From Alkalispirochaeta americana (GTDB taxonomy: Bacteria > Spirochaetota > Spirochaetia > DSM-27196 > Alkalispirochaetaceae), in NCBI RefSeq assembly GCF_900156105.1, contig NZ_FTMS01000010.1, forward strand, positions 62,001 through 126,000: DNA of 64,000 nt, read 5' to 3'. Position 1 is the stretch's first letter. Each line of letters opens with the position of its first letter. Below, one piece after another: positions 18,796-26,903 of the stretch. Under the pieces are notes generated by a model. The model saw nothing but the letters and a program-made list of their open reading frames with translations. It did not search any database and was not told the origin of the DNA. A program made the position numbers and the translations under genes.

Positions 18796-20316
18796 CTACT
18801 CCTGGTTTCTCATGGTAGCGAGTTTCATGATCGATTCCTGGCTGGCTTCGGAAATATCCAGCTCTCCCGTGATCCGCCCTTCGCACATCACCACAACACG
18901 ATCGCTCATGCGCAGCACCTCGGGAAGCTCCGACGAGATCATGATGATCGATTTACCCTGCTCAGCAAGCTCGGTCATAAGCGCGTAGATCTCGCTCTTG
19001 GCCCCCACATCGATCCCCCGGGTGGGTTCATCAAAGATGAGGATATCACTGTTCCGGATCAGCCATTTGGCAATAACAACTTTCTGCTGGTTCCCCCCGG
19101 AGAGGTTCCGGATGATCTGATCGATCGAGGGCGTTTTGACCCGGAGCTTTTCGATGTACGCCTCGGTCTCGGCGGCGACTTTTCGGAACTGAATGAACCA
19201 GTTCTTCTCGAACCGCTCCAGGGCGGCCATAACAGCGTTCTCCCGGATACTCAGGTTCAGCGCCAGGCCGTAGCGCTTTCGATCTTCCGAGAGATACCCT
19301 AACCCGTGGGCTACCGCGTCGGCGGGGGTCTTGATCCAGACCGGGCGTCCCTTGATCTCTATCATGCCTCTCTGGACAGGATCGGCCCCGAAGATCGCCC
19401 GGGCGGTCTCGGTGCGCCCCGCCCCCATCAGGCCGGCAAAACCGAGGATTTCTCCCTGACGGAGGGAAAAGCTCACATCCTTCACCATCCTGCCCGCCTT
19501 GAGGTGATCCACCTTGAGCACCACCGGCGCATCATCGGGAACGGCGCTTTTTTCCTTGGGTGTCTCGAAAATGACTCGCCCCACCATCATGTTGATAATC
19601 TCGTCCCTGGAAACATCCCGGGTAACACGGGTTCCCACGTACTCGCCATCGCGCATCACCGTAACCCGATGGGTAATCTCGCCAATCTCGTCCATGCGAT
19701 GGGAAATATAGATCATCCCCACGCCCTGGTCGGAGAGACCTCTCATAATGGTAAAAAGTTCTGCAATCTCGTTATTTGTGAGGGCTGCTGTTGGTTCATC
19801 GAGGATCAGAACCCGCAGATCGTGGGAGACAGCTTTGGCGATTTCCACCATCTGCTGCTTTCCCACGGTGAGCGTTCCCAGGAGAGCCGTGGGATCGATA
19901 TCCATGTTCAGGCGGTCAAAGAGACGCGCAGCCCGTCTGTTTTGCTCGCCCTCGTCCAGCAAAAGCCCCCCCGGACGGGTAGACTCCCGACCTATAAAAA
20001 TATTCTGGGCCACCGTGAGGTGATCCATCATGTTCAACTCCTGGTGAATGATCCCGATGCCCATCTCCAGGGCGTATTTTGGATGGCGAGGATTGAAGAA
20101 CCTCCCCAAATACGAGATCTCACCAGCGTCTTTTTTTACGATACCCGTGAGAGTTTTCACCAGGGTTGATTTCCCGGCACCGTTCTCTCCGACCAGCGCG
20201 TGAACTTCCCCCCGGAGCAGGGAGAAATCTACGCCCTTCAGGGCCCGAACCCCCGTAAAGGTCTTCTCGATTCCCTTGAGGGAGAGTATCTCTTCGGTCT
20301 CTGCTCTTTCTTCCAT
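18796..20316 (-). CDS. sugar ABC transporter ATP-binding protein (MglA/RbsA/XylG type)
   Basis: A 506-residue protein with two fused ABC domains. The first has an intact Walker A GENGAGKST and Walker B LILDEPTAAL; the second has the degenerate Walker A GLMGAGRTE but an intact signature LSGGNQQKV and LIFDEPTRGIDVG. This asymmetry is standard for the sugar-import family. The ATG at 20316 is preceded by AGAGGG. First gene of the operon, divergent from the XylR-like regulator at 20651. Confidence 0.93.
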   Translation of the reverse strand: MEERAETEEILSLKGIEKTFTGVRALKGVDFSLLRGEVHALVGENGAGKSTLVKTLTGIVKKDAGEISYLGRFFNPRHPKYALEMGIGIIHQELNMMDHLTVAQNIFIGRESTRPGGLLLDEGEQNRRAARLFDRLNMDIDPTALLGTLTVGKQQMVEIAKAVSHDLRVLILDEPTAALTNNEIAELFTIMRGLSDQGVGMIYISHRMDEIGEITHRVTVMRDGEYVGTRVTRDVSRDEIINMMVGRVIFETPKEKSAVPDDAPVVLKVDHLKAGRMVKDVSFSLRQGEILGFAGLMGAGRTETARAIFGADPVQRGMIEIKGRPVWIKTPADAVAHGLGYLSEDRKRYGLALNLSIRENAVMAALERFEKNWFIQFRKVAAETEAYIEKLRVKTPSIDQIIRNLSGGNQQKVVIAKWLIRNSDILIFDEPTRGIDVGAKSEIYALMTELAEQGKSIIMISSELPEVLRMSDRVVVMCEGRITGELDISEASQESIMKLATMRNQE

Positions 20317-20499
20317 GCACCGCCCTCTTCTTCGCTTCCTCTGCTCCAGCTCGGGATATCTCTTGAGATTGTGTACCCGGAAATCCGCCAGCACAATGCG
20401 CAATATGCGCAGTTTCTATTCTGTTTTGCGAAACCCTGGAACGGTCCCTGATATAACCGATTCCAGCCAGCAAGGATCACCAGCGGGATCTCTCTGTAT

Positions 20500-20527
20500 A
20501 GAGTACCACGGGAAGCCAATCTGTCAA
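20500..20527 (-). promoter_or_regulatory. candidate promoter of the sugar ABC operon
   Basis: Minus strand perfect -35 TTGACA (20527-20522), 16-bp spacer and TACTCT (20505-20500). It leaves a leader of ~175 bases before the ATPase start. The remaining 334-bp divergent spacer is AT-rich and holds the palindrome at 20559. Confidence 0.4.
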
Positions 20528-20558
20528 TCAATTGTTTTACATATTTACCAGAGAACAC

Positions 20559-20576
20559 TTTTGGCATATACCAAAA
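20559..20576. promoter_or_regulatory. candidate operator palindrome between sugar operon and regulator
   Basis: TTTTGG-catata-CCAAAA, perfect 6-bp arms. It sits ~75 bp upstream of the predicted operon start and ~80 bp upstream of the regulator start codon, a position suited to an activator serving both sides. The binding protein is not proven; the adjacent XylR-like regulator is the obvious candidate. Confidence 0.4.
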
Positions 20577-20650
20577 AGAAACACCCACTTATCGCAGAAG
20601 ATATATTGTTTTGCGCCCCTTCAGTACGCTTCGTGATATAGTTCATTCCA

Positions 20651-21808
20651 ATGAAGAAAATCGCCCTGGGCCTGGCACTTTCAGACTATTACGATCACGG
20701 GATTGCCCGAGGAATCGTCCGCTATGCCCGAATGAAACCGGGCTGGCAGCTTTTTGGTCACGGCTGGATGTTCTCGCCCCTGGAGGATCTCACAAGCTGG
20801 CGAGGCGACGGGGTGATCACCCGGATCGAGTCCCCCCGGGAGATCGGGGTCATGAAGGATCTGCCCTGTCCGGTGATCGATGTCGCCAACGGCTCCCGGA
20901 CCGAGGGAATCCACCGCGTTTACAACAACGACATCGCCACCGGAACAATCGCGGGAAAGCACTTTATCGAAAACGGCTTCCGTTCCTTTGCCTACTGCGG
21001 AATCAGCGATGGTCAGTGGTCCCAGGAACGACGGCAGGGATTTCTGAAGGCCATTTCTGCCGTTGCCGAGCCCCGGGAAACGCCGATTTTTGAACGACCA
21101 CTGGAATGGTGGCTGAAAGAACCCTACAGTTTCGAACTGGCTCTCTTTCTGGCACGATTGCCCAAACCCACGGGGCTCTTTGCCTGCAACGACAAGGCGG
21201 GACTCCGCGTGAGCATCACCTGCGCGTCCCAGGGGATCGCCGTACCCGAGGATATCGCGATTCTGGGCGTGGATAACGAGGAGATTCCCTGCGAGCTGGC
21301 AAACCCCTCCATGTCATCGATAGAGTTGCAGCTTGAGCGGATCGGGTACTCGGCGGCACGGGTTCTGGACAATCTGATCTCCGCAAAAGCCTCCTCCGGC
21401 CCGGAGCCCCGCCCCGCCCCGGGAGCGGACACGGATATCACGATTGATCCCTTTCAGGTGATCGAGCGGCGCTCCACAGCGATCTACGCCAGCGAAGATC
21501 CCCTGGTGGGGGACGTCTTCCGTGTTATCCGCTCCGAAGAGGGCCACACACGGTCGGTTTCAGAGATCGCCAGCGAACTTGCCGTGGGCCGACGAACCAT
21601 GGAGAAGCATTTTCGCGAGGAAACAGGCCGAACCGTCCACGGAGCGATTGTGGAACAGCGTGTCAGGGTGGCAGCGCATCTGCTGAAAACAACCCAGCTC
21701 AAGACCGAGGCCGTGGCGAGGGAAGCGGGCTTTGGCTCCATGCAACGGTTTTTTGCCCACTTCCGGCAGCACCTGGGGGTCACGCCTCACCAGTACCGGT
21801 CCCGGTAA
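20651..21808 (+). CDS. XylR-like transcriptional regulator (LacI-type sensor + AraC HTH)
   Basis: A 385-residue regulator. Residues 1-~270 form a periplasmic-binding-protein-like sensor as in LacI/XylR (KKIALGLALSDYYDHGIARGI, GLFACNDKAGLRV, DIAILGVDNEEI). Residues ~285-385 form an AraC-type pair of HTH motifs (VSEIASELAVGRRTMEKHFRE and VAREAGFGSMQRFFAHFRQHLGVTPHQYR). This arrangement matches E. coli XylR. It is divergent from the sugar importer, which it probably activates. TATAGT ends eight bases before the ATG and there is no clear Shine-Dalgarno, so the message may be leaderless or nearly so. Confidence 0.88.
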   Translation: MKKIALGLALSDYYDHGIARGIVRYARMKPGWQLFGHGWMFSPLEDLTSWRGDGVITRIESPREIGVMKDLPCPVIDVANGSRTEGIHRVYNNDIATGTIAGKHFIENGFRSFAYCGISDGQWSQERRQGFLKAISAVAEPRETPIFERPLEWWLKEPYSFELALFLARLPKPTGLFACNDKAGLRVSITCASQGIAVPEDIAILGVDNEEIPCELANPSMSSIELQLERIGYSAARVLDNLISAKASSGPEPRPAPGADTDITIDPFQVIERRSTAIYASEDPLVGDVFRVIRSEEGHTRSVSEIASELAVGRRTMEKHFREETGRTVHGAIVEQRVRVAAHLLKTTQLKTEAVAREAGFGSMQRFFAHFRQHLGVTPHQYRSR

Positions 21809-21815
21809 CGCCGCA

Positions 21816-23030
21816 CTACCGGGCCCCGGCGCCACCCCGGGCCTCACCCGGATCGCCCGTGACAAAGCCCTCTCTCTGAGTGGTCCAGGCTGTAATGCGC
21901 CCCCCCCGCAGGTATACCCGAGGAAGGCGGACAGAGAGTCCGCAGGTAATCTCATAGGGGATCGTTCCCGTCAACCGGGCCAGCTCTCCCGCTCCGATGC
22001 CATCTCCCAAAAGCACTACCTCGTCACCCCGACGCACCCGCGACGCGATTGATGTGAGATCCAGGGTGATTGCATCCATGGAGACCCGTCCCATGACAGG
22101 CACACGCCTTCCGTGAATCAGGACCTCCCCCCGGTTCGAGAGCGCCCGGGGGTACCCGTCACCATAGCCGATCGGAACCACTCCCACGGTCGTTCCTGCC
22201 TTGACTCGCCAGGTTCTGCCGTAGCCCACTGTCCAGGAGCGGTCATAGGAGGTGATTTTGACCAGCCGGCTTACCACCCGCAGAGCAGGCCGAAGAGGCA
22301 TCTCCTGACTGACCTGGTCGCTTGGGTGAATCCCGTAGACGGCGATTCCCGGGCGAACCAGATCATACGAGGACCGCGAAGGAAAATCGATCAAAGCACC
22401 GCTGTTCGCGATATGGCGATACCGGATTGGGACCTTTGCCCGATCGGCTCCCTGGAGAAGGTCCTGAAAGCGATGTAATTGCTCTTGCGAAAACGAAAGA
22501 TCTCCCTCGTCGGAGGAAGCAAAGTGTGAGAAAAGACCTTCCAGGTGGAGCGCCGGCAAGGCGGCTATATCGAGCAAATCCTGAAGGGGATCAGCCGAGA
22601 AGAGTCCCAGACGGCCCATTCCTGTATCCACGTTCAGGTGAACCCGGGCAGTGACGCCCAATCGAAGGGCACAGTCGCTCAAGAAGCGAGCGTACTCCCT
22701 GGATCCTGCGGCGAAGCGAGCCCCCTGCTGCAGAGCCTCCCGAGCCTCCTCGGGAAAAAGCTCTCCCAGAATCAGAACAGGCACGGTCAGCCCCTGGTCC
22801 CGGAGAATGAGAAACTCCTCGGCCGTTGCCACGGCGAGCATCTCCACGCCGAAGCGTTCTGCCGTCTGAGCCACCGGGACCAGACCGTGCCCGTAGGCAT
22901 CGGACTTTACGGCGGGCATGAGCTTTACCCCCGGAACACGGGTCGAGAGAATGTTCAGATTGTGATCGATAGCGTCCAGATCAATGCAGGCACGGGTGTG
23001 CCGGAGGGGGCCTTGAGCTGCTTGGTCCAT
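21816..23030 (-). CDS. alr: alanine racemase
   Basis: PLP enzyme supplying D-alanine for peptidoglycan. The 404-residue protein has the PLP-lysine motif MPAVKSDAYGHG near residue 40, VHLNVDTGMGRLG, and the C-terminal catalytic segment MGRVSMDAITLDLT. It faces the XylR-like gene tail to tail (7 bp apart). A short hairpin lies directly against its start codon (see 23031-23047). Confidence 0.97.
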   Translation of the reverse strand: MDQAAQGPLRHTRACIDLDAIDHNLNILSTRVPGVKLMPAVKSDAYGHGLVPVAQTAERFGVEMLAVATAEEFLILRDQGLTVPVLILGELFPEEAREALQQGARFAAGSREYARFLSDCALRLGVTARVHLNVDTGMGRLGLFSADPLQDLLDIAALPALHLEGLFSHFASSDEGDLSFSQEQLHRFQDLLQGADRAKVPIRYRHIANSGALIDFPSRSSYDLVRPGIAVYGIHPSDQVSQEMPLRPALRVVSRLVKITSYDRSWTVGYGRTWRVKAGTTVGVVPIGYGDGYPRALSNRGEVLIHGRRVPVMGRVSMDAITLDLTSIASRVRRGDEVVLLGDGIGAGELARLTGTIPYEITCGLSVRLPRVYLRGGRITAWTTQREGFVTGDPGEARGGAGAR

Positions 23031-23047
23031 GGGATAGAGCCTATCCC
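23031..23047. promoter_or_regulatory. inverted repeat abutting the alr start codon
   Basis: GGGATAG-agc-CTATCCC, perfect 7-bp arms, ends on the base next to the alr ATG. On the minus strand it contains TAGGCT seven bases before the ATG and is preceded by AAGGTGAGG. It may be an operator overlapping a -10 box or an RNA hairpin between a Shine-Dalgarno-like site and the start. The rest of the 23048-23165 spacer shows nothing clear. Confidence 0.35.
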
Positions 23048-23165
23048 GAAAACCTCACCTTATTCGAGCCGTATTTTCTCGGAACGGCCAAGGCCTGCAG
23101 TCAATACCTCCTCCGGCATCGGTCCTGATCCGCCTCCGGCAGAAAATCAAGAAACAGCGGTGAAC

Positions 23166-23588
23166 TCACAGGTAGCGGGAGAACCACCGGGCCAGGCCTT
23201 TTCCGTACTGGGCGGAGAAATCCCGGGCAGCTTCATCAGCCGTTACGGCGGGGTTGCTCTGCTGCAGGTAGTACCAGTGGGTGGAGATCGCCAGATAGAG
23301 CTGTCCCCGTGTTCTTTCAGGAAAGGCACTGCGAACTTCCCAGTGATCAATAGCCCTGTTGAGGGGCGTGTAGACGTTCTCGTACCAGGAGAAGATCGCA
23401 TCGTCCCAGGTTATGGTCCAGGGAATGCTCCGGTTGATCAAAAACTTGTGAACCTCCACGTGTTCCGCCAGGGCGGCCCAATCCTCTTCTCTATGGATCT
23501 GAAGGTTCTCATCCTGCAGAAGCAGCTGCAAGTCTTTCGTCTGGTTCCGCGTCGTGGCGCCTTTTGCTCGTGTAGTTGTCTGTGTCAT
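23166..23588 (-). CDS. small conserved-looking protein of unknown function
   Basis: A 140-residue acidic/aromatic soluble protein with no signal peptide or membrane segment and no family I recognise with confidence. The central part (HVEVHKFLINRSIPWTITWD, followed by a run rich in Trp and Tyr) looks helical and globular. The ATG at 23588 is chosen over one at 23603 because GGAGGT lies seven bases upstream. The promoter is clear (TTGAAC-17-TATATT on the minus strand) and overlaps a perfect 19-bp palindrome, so the gene is probably tightly regulated. Its product could be a regulator or a stress protein; no evidence decides. Confidence 0.65.
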   Translation of the reverse strand: MTQTTTRAKGATTRNQTKDLQLLLQDENLQIHREEDWAALAEHVEVHKFLINRSIPWTITWDDAIFSWYENVYTPLNRAIDHWEVRSAFPERTRGQLYLAISTHWYYLQQSNPAVTADEAARDFSAQYGKGLARWFSRYL

Positions 23589-23627
23589 CGGTATTACCTC
23601 CATGCAATCGTTTACTCCGATGAACAC

Positions 23628-23656
23628 AATATACCTCGCAAAGAAAAAATGTTCAA
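23628..23656 (-). promoter_or_regulatory. promoter of the 140-residue gene
   Basis: Minus strand TTGAAC (23656-23651), 17-bp spacer, TATATT (23633-23628). The -35 lies inside the palindrome at 23645-23663. Confidence 0.6.
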
Positions 23657-23663
23657 CATTTTT
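23645..23663. promoter_or_regulatory. perfect 19-bp palindrome, candidate operator
   Basis: aaaaatgttcaacattttt is self-complementary around its central base. It covers the -35 box of the minus-strand promoter, a position expected for a repressor. It does not match CIRCE, LexA, Fur or PerR boxes as I know them. Confidence 0.55.
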
Positions 23664-23717
23664 GCTTGACAAATTTTTATTTTGACCCTTCCGCTCAATT
23701 CTCCTTCCCCGAGCCCT

Positions 23718-23747
23718 TTGACGACCAAGCCGAACCTGGACTAGTCT
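23718..23747 (+). promoter_or_regulatory. predicted leaderless promoter of the DUF6062 gene
   Basis: TTGACG (23718-23723), 18-bp spacer, TAGTCT (23742-23747), five bases to the ATG at 23753. A GAGGA just before the ATG is too close to serve as a normal ribosome site. Confidence 0.45.
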
Positions 23748-23752
23748 GAGGA

Positions 23753-24460
23753 ATGGCCCATATTGATTACCACGCTGTTCTGGAGGCCCTTCAGAACCAC
23801 CAGGACCGATGCCCGCTGTGCTGTTTTCTGGAAAAGGCCGAGGACTCCTATTTTGATTCTCTTCTCTATAGCTGGGTTGGAACCGAAGGGTTCCAGGACC
23901 GGTTCCTGGCAGCAAACGGATTCTGCCCGGCCCACGCCCACCATCTGAGAGAGCAGAACGACGGCGTCGCTGTGGCGATGCTCTACGCACCTTTGCTCAA
24001 GCACCGCCTGCGGTGGCAGCAGAACCGGCACAGACTGCCTCGACTGTTTCGGCCCCTGGGCCGCCTGAAGCTTCGCCGGAATCAGGGCCCCGCAGCCCGG
24101 GGATCCCGGGCATCCCTGAGAGACTGTCCGCTCTGCGAACAGATTGCCCTCTGGGAAACCCACTTTCTGCACAACCTCTTCCGCCACCAGAAGGAGCTCC
24201 CCCTGCAAGAAGCCTTTCGCTCCGGAACAGGCCTGTGTCTCCCGCACTTTGAACGCCTCCTCTGGGGTGTCGGGAAAGCACCGGCCTGGCTCTCCCACCA
24301 TCAGGACGAGCGGGTCCGGACACTCCAGGAATCGGTGGAAGAATACGCCTCGGGCAGCCAGGGGCGAAACTCCACGGTCTGGAGGGAACTCCTTGAATAC
24401 ATGGAGGGCCCCGCCCGGGCCGTCCGCCACACAGGGCACCGAAGGAGGTTTCGATCATGA
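23753..24460 (+). CDS. DUF6062 family protein with two CPLC...CxxH modules
   Basis: A 235-residue cytoplasmic protein made of two similar modules: CPLCCFLEKAEDSYFDSLLY, ending FCPAHAHHL, and CPLCEQIALWETHFLHNLF, ending LCLPHFERLL. Each supplies CxxC plus CxxH, presumably a structural zinc site. The pattern fits the DUF6062 family of anaerobes; no function is known. The last codon overlaps the start of the DUF4174-like gene (ATGA), suggesting a two-gene operon. Confidence 0.7.
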   Translation: MAHIDYHAVLEALQNHQDRCPLCCFLEKAEDSYFDSLLYSWVGTEGFQDRFLAANGFCPAHAHHLREQNDGVAVAMLYAPLLKHRLRWQQNRHRLPRLFRPLGRLKLRRNQGPAARGSRASLRDCPLCEQIALWETHFLHNLFRHQKELPLQEAFRSGTGLCLPHFERLLWGVGKAPAWLSHHQDERVRTLQESVEEYASGSQGRNSTVWRELLEYMEGPARAVRHTGHRRRFRS

Positions 24461-24933
24461 CGAACCGCACCGGTCTCTTTCCCCCCTCCAGGAAGACGTT
24501 CTCCGGGAGAAGTTCTCCGCGTCGCGATCATTTCCTTCCAGGACTGGTTTTGTCGCTGCTTCTGCTCAGCCTCTCTCCCCTTGTGGCTTCGGGCGAGACC
24601 CCCGGCCAGTATCTCCCTGAACTGGCCCTCGCCCGGGAGGGGAGCTATTTGCTTCTGCTTCTTGCGGAGGATCAAAACGATGATCGCCTCTTTGAGGTCC
24701 ACCTGGCCCTATCCAATCGATGGGATGCCCTGACGAGACGAAAGATTCAGCCCCTGGATATTCTCCCCCGTCGCCACGATGTGACCGCCCTGGCCCGGCT
24801 TCTGGGTGTCCAGGGGAGCGATTTTGCACTCGTCCTCCTGAATCACCAGGGGGATGTGCTCTTCAGGAGCACCGACCCCGCCCGGGCGCTGGAGGCCCTC
24901 CCCGCTGTAGATGCAGATCGTCGCAGGGAATAA
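24457..24933 (+). CDS. exported DUF4174-like thioredoxin-fold protein
   Basis: A 158-residue protein with a long N-region, a hydrophobic signal helix (PGLVLSLLLLSLSPLVASG) and a mature domain resembling DUF4174: LLLLLAEDQNDDRL, a central RKIQPLDIL strand, then LARLLGVQGSDFALVLLNHQG and VLFRSTDPARALEALPAVDA. DUF4174 has a thioredoxin-like fold without the redox cysteines; none is present here. It is coupled to the DUF6062 gene. Confidence 0.55.
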   Translation: MTNRTGLFPPSRKTFSGRSSPRRDHFLPGLVLSLLLLSLSPLVASGETPGQYLPELALAREGSYLLLLLAEDQNDDRLFEVHLALSNRWDALTRRKIQPLDILPRRHDVTALARLLGVQGSDFALVLLNHQGDVLFRSTDPARALEALPAVDADRRRE

Positions 24934-24962
24934 CCTCCTCGTCCCGGGCAGGGTGGGAGGGC

Positions 24963-25922
24963 TCAGTTGGAACGCGGCGGCTCCGAGCGGCGGCGATGCT
25001 CCTCGAAGGCTCGTTGCTGCTGTTCCTGCCATATTCTGAAATCACCCTCCACAATACCATCCCAGGTTTCCCAGGGAGAGTCCCTCTCGCGGATATAGGT
25101 GCTGCGCGCGGCAGCCCGGGGCGTTGCTGCAGGAGCTGACTCCTGGGTGGTTCGTACCAGCTCCCCCGATTCCCAGCGTCCTTCCAGAATATCCCCCGAG
25201 GCGGCGACAAAACGACCCTGGCCGTGCATTTCTCCCGACCGGAAGCCGCCCCGATAGCGGTCTCCGTTGGCCCAGGTGTAGGTGCCCGTTCCCTCGAAAA
25301 AGCCCTGCCGGAACTCGCCCTCGTAGTGATCGCCGTTGTTCATATCCATGGCCCCCCTGCCGTGGGGCTCTCCATTATCGAGATCACCCGTATACGTGCC
25401 CTGGGAGAAACGAATCGCTTCGTTCTCGGCCATCCGCGCCACCGCAGCCGGCTCGGGCAAGACCCGGGAAGCACTATAGTACCGGGTTGCCCAATAGCGT
25501 GCGCTCAAAGGGGTGATAGTAACGCCCCGGTTGGGTCCGTTTGAGATAGCGTGGATGATCGAATCCTGCCCCATATAAATGGCCACGTGGGTCACCACAT
25601 CGGAGCGCCCGCCGGTGGCAAAAAAAACCAGATCTCCGGGCCGAAGAGATTCCCGGGGAACTCGCTGACCCACCTGAGCCATGTCCCGCGATACCCGGGG
25701 GAGGTCCGGGACATGATTGCGATACACCCGCAAGACAAAACCGCTACAGTCAAAGCACGGCGGAGAGACCCCGCCAAGACAATACTCCGCTCCCGAGTAG
25801 GCCTGGGCCGGACGCAGAATATCGCGTTGCACATCCACCGCCGCCAGCGGTACCGCCAGAGTCACCGCCAGAGCAGTAACGGTCCAACAAAACCCAATCG
25901 TTCCGAGCATCCCCGGTTTCAT
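24963..25922 (-). CDS. exported NlpC/P60 endopeptidase with MORN repeats
   Basis: A 319-residue secreted protein. A signal peptide covers residues 1-~28. Residues ~35-155 are an NlpC/P60 cysteine peptidase: catalytic Cys59 in FDCSGFV, His112 in THVAIYMG and a third polar residue near His124. Residues ~177-255 hold about four MORN repeats (YTGDLDNGEPHGRG, YEGEFRQGFFEGTGTY, YRGGFRSGEMHGQG). The tail is charged. Probably cleaves peptide stems in peptidoglycan. The ATG has AAGGAGGG seven bases upstream. Confidence 0.85.
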   Translation of the reverse strand: MKPGMLGTIGFCWTVTALAVTLAVPLAAVDVQRDILRPAQAYSGAEYCLGGVSPPCFDCSGFVLRVYRNHVPDLPRVSRDMAQVGQRVPRESLRPGDLVFFATGGRSDVVTHVAIYMGQDSIIHAISNGPNRGVTITPLSARYWATRYYSASRVLPEPAAVARMAENEAIRFSQGTYTGDLDNGEPHGRGAMDMNNGDHYEGEFRQGFFEGTGTYTWANGDRYRGGFRSGEMHGQGRFVAASGDILEGRWESGELVRTTQESAPAATPRAAARSTYIRERDSPWETWDGIVEGDFRIWQEQQQRAFEEHRRRSEPPRSN

Positions 25923-26097
25923 ACGCAGCCCTCCTTTTCGCAACTCCCGGAACAGTCTGTTCCCGGGTGGAAGATCGATTTTCCTGAAAGATCCCACTCT
26001 AATCATATCCTCCTGGAGAAAGTTGTCCAGCTTTGTCGGCTCATTGCCAGGAAATACCAGAACCGATCTCCCCGCGTGCCCCCAGGGCGCCTCCCGG

Positions 26098-26126
26098 TTG
26101 TGAAAGACCCTGCTCCGTATTACAAT
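26098..26126 (+). promoter_or_regulatory. predicted leaderless promoter of the PilZ gene
   Basis: TTGTGA (26098-26103), 17-bp spacer, TACAAT (26121-26126), six bases to the ATG at 26133. No Shine-Dalgarno. Confidence 0.55.
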
Positions 26127-26132
26127 CCTTCA

Positions 26133-26903
26133 ATGCAACAGTCCGAACGACCAGCCCGCCCCGGGGGGCGCCGTGTCCTCTTTGTGGATCCACCAAGCGT
26201 TATCAGGGAACATATGGTTCGATTCCTTGTCACAGCCCAGTACGAGACAGCGATTGTCAAGGACTACCGATCCATCCAGGCCGTGCTCCACAAGTTCCCC
26301 GGCTCCGTGGTCTATTTCAACGCCGACTCCCGCATGCCTGCAGGAACCCTGGACCAGGTGGTGAAATCGGTTCTTTCGGGCAAGGAAAAACACGGCGCCG
26401 ATGTGGGGTTGCTCTCCTACAACAACGATCCCGACCAGGCCCGCCGCTATCTGCTGGATATCGGAATCACCTGTGGCTACATCACCCTGAATATCGGCTT
26501 CGAGAAAAGCGCGCGGATTATCATAAAAGCCCTCGAGGCTGCCGAAGCGCGGGGCGACCGCCGTTTCGTCCGGGTCAGGGTCCCCCGGGGAAAGGCCTCC
26601 CTGAACATTATCACCAATGCCGACGGGCGCCCCCTGTCAGGCACCATCCTGGATATCAGCGAAGTGGGCATGGCCTGCATCCTCGACACCGATTACTCCG
26701 TGGGAACGGTCTTTCCCGATATACAGCTTCGCCTGTGGGGAACACTGTGCAACGCCTCCGCCACCATAGCAGGGAAGAGGGAAACTCCCCAGGGAAAAGT
26801 CAGTGTCCTCCTCTTTGAGAAGTTCACCGACGGAGGCGTGCGGGGCAAGGTATACTCCTTCCTGCAACGGGTCATGCAACACGAGGTGGATTCTCTTCTG
26901 TGA
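26133..26903 (+). CDS. PilZ-domain c-di-GMP receptor with receiver-like N-terminus
   Basis: A 256-residue cytoplasmic protein. Residues ~10-135 look like a response-regulator receiver fold (RRVLFVDPPSVIREHMVRFL, GADVGLLSYNNDPDQARRYL) but the phospho-acceptor Asp position is replaced in VVYFNADSRM. Residues ~140-240 are PilZ, with the RxxxR motif in RRFVRVRV and the DxSxxG motif in DISEVGM, so c-di-GMP binding is expected. The open frame runs far upstream but the start at 26133 abuts the promoter. The EamA gene begins in an overlapping GTGA. Confidence 0.82.
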   Translation: MQQSERPARPGGRRVLFVDPPSVIREHMVRFLVTAQYETAIVKDYRSIQAVLHKFPGSVVYFNADSRMPAGTLDQVVKSVLSGKEKHGADVGLLSYNNDPDQARRYLLDIGITCGYITLNIGFEKSARIIIKALEAAEARGDRRFVRVRVPRGKASLNIITNADGRPLSGTILDISEVGMACILDTDYSVGTVFPDIQLRLWGTLCNASATIAGKRETPQGKVSVLLFEKFTDGGVRGKVYSFLQRVMQHEVDSLL

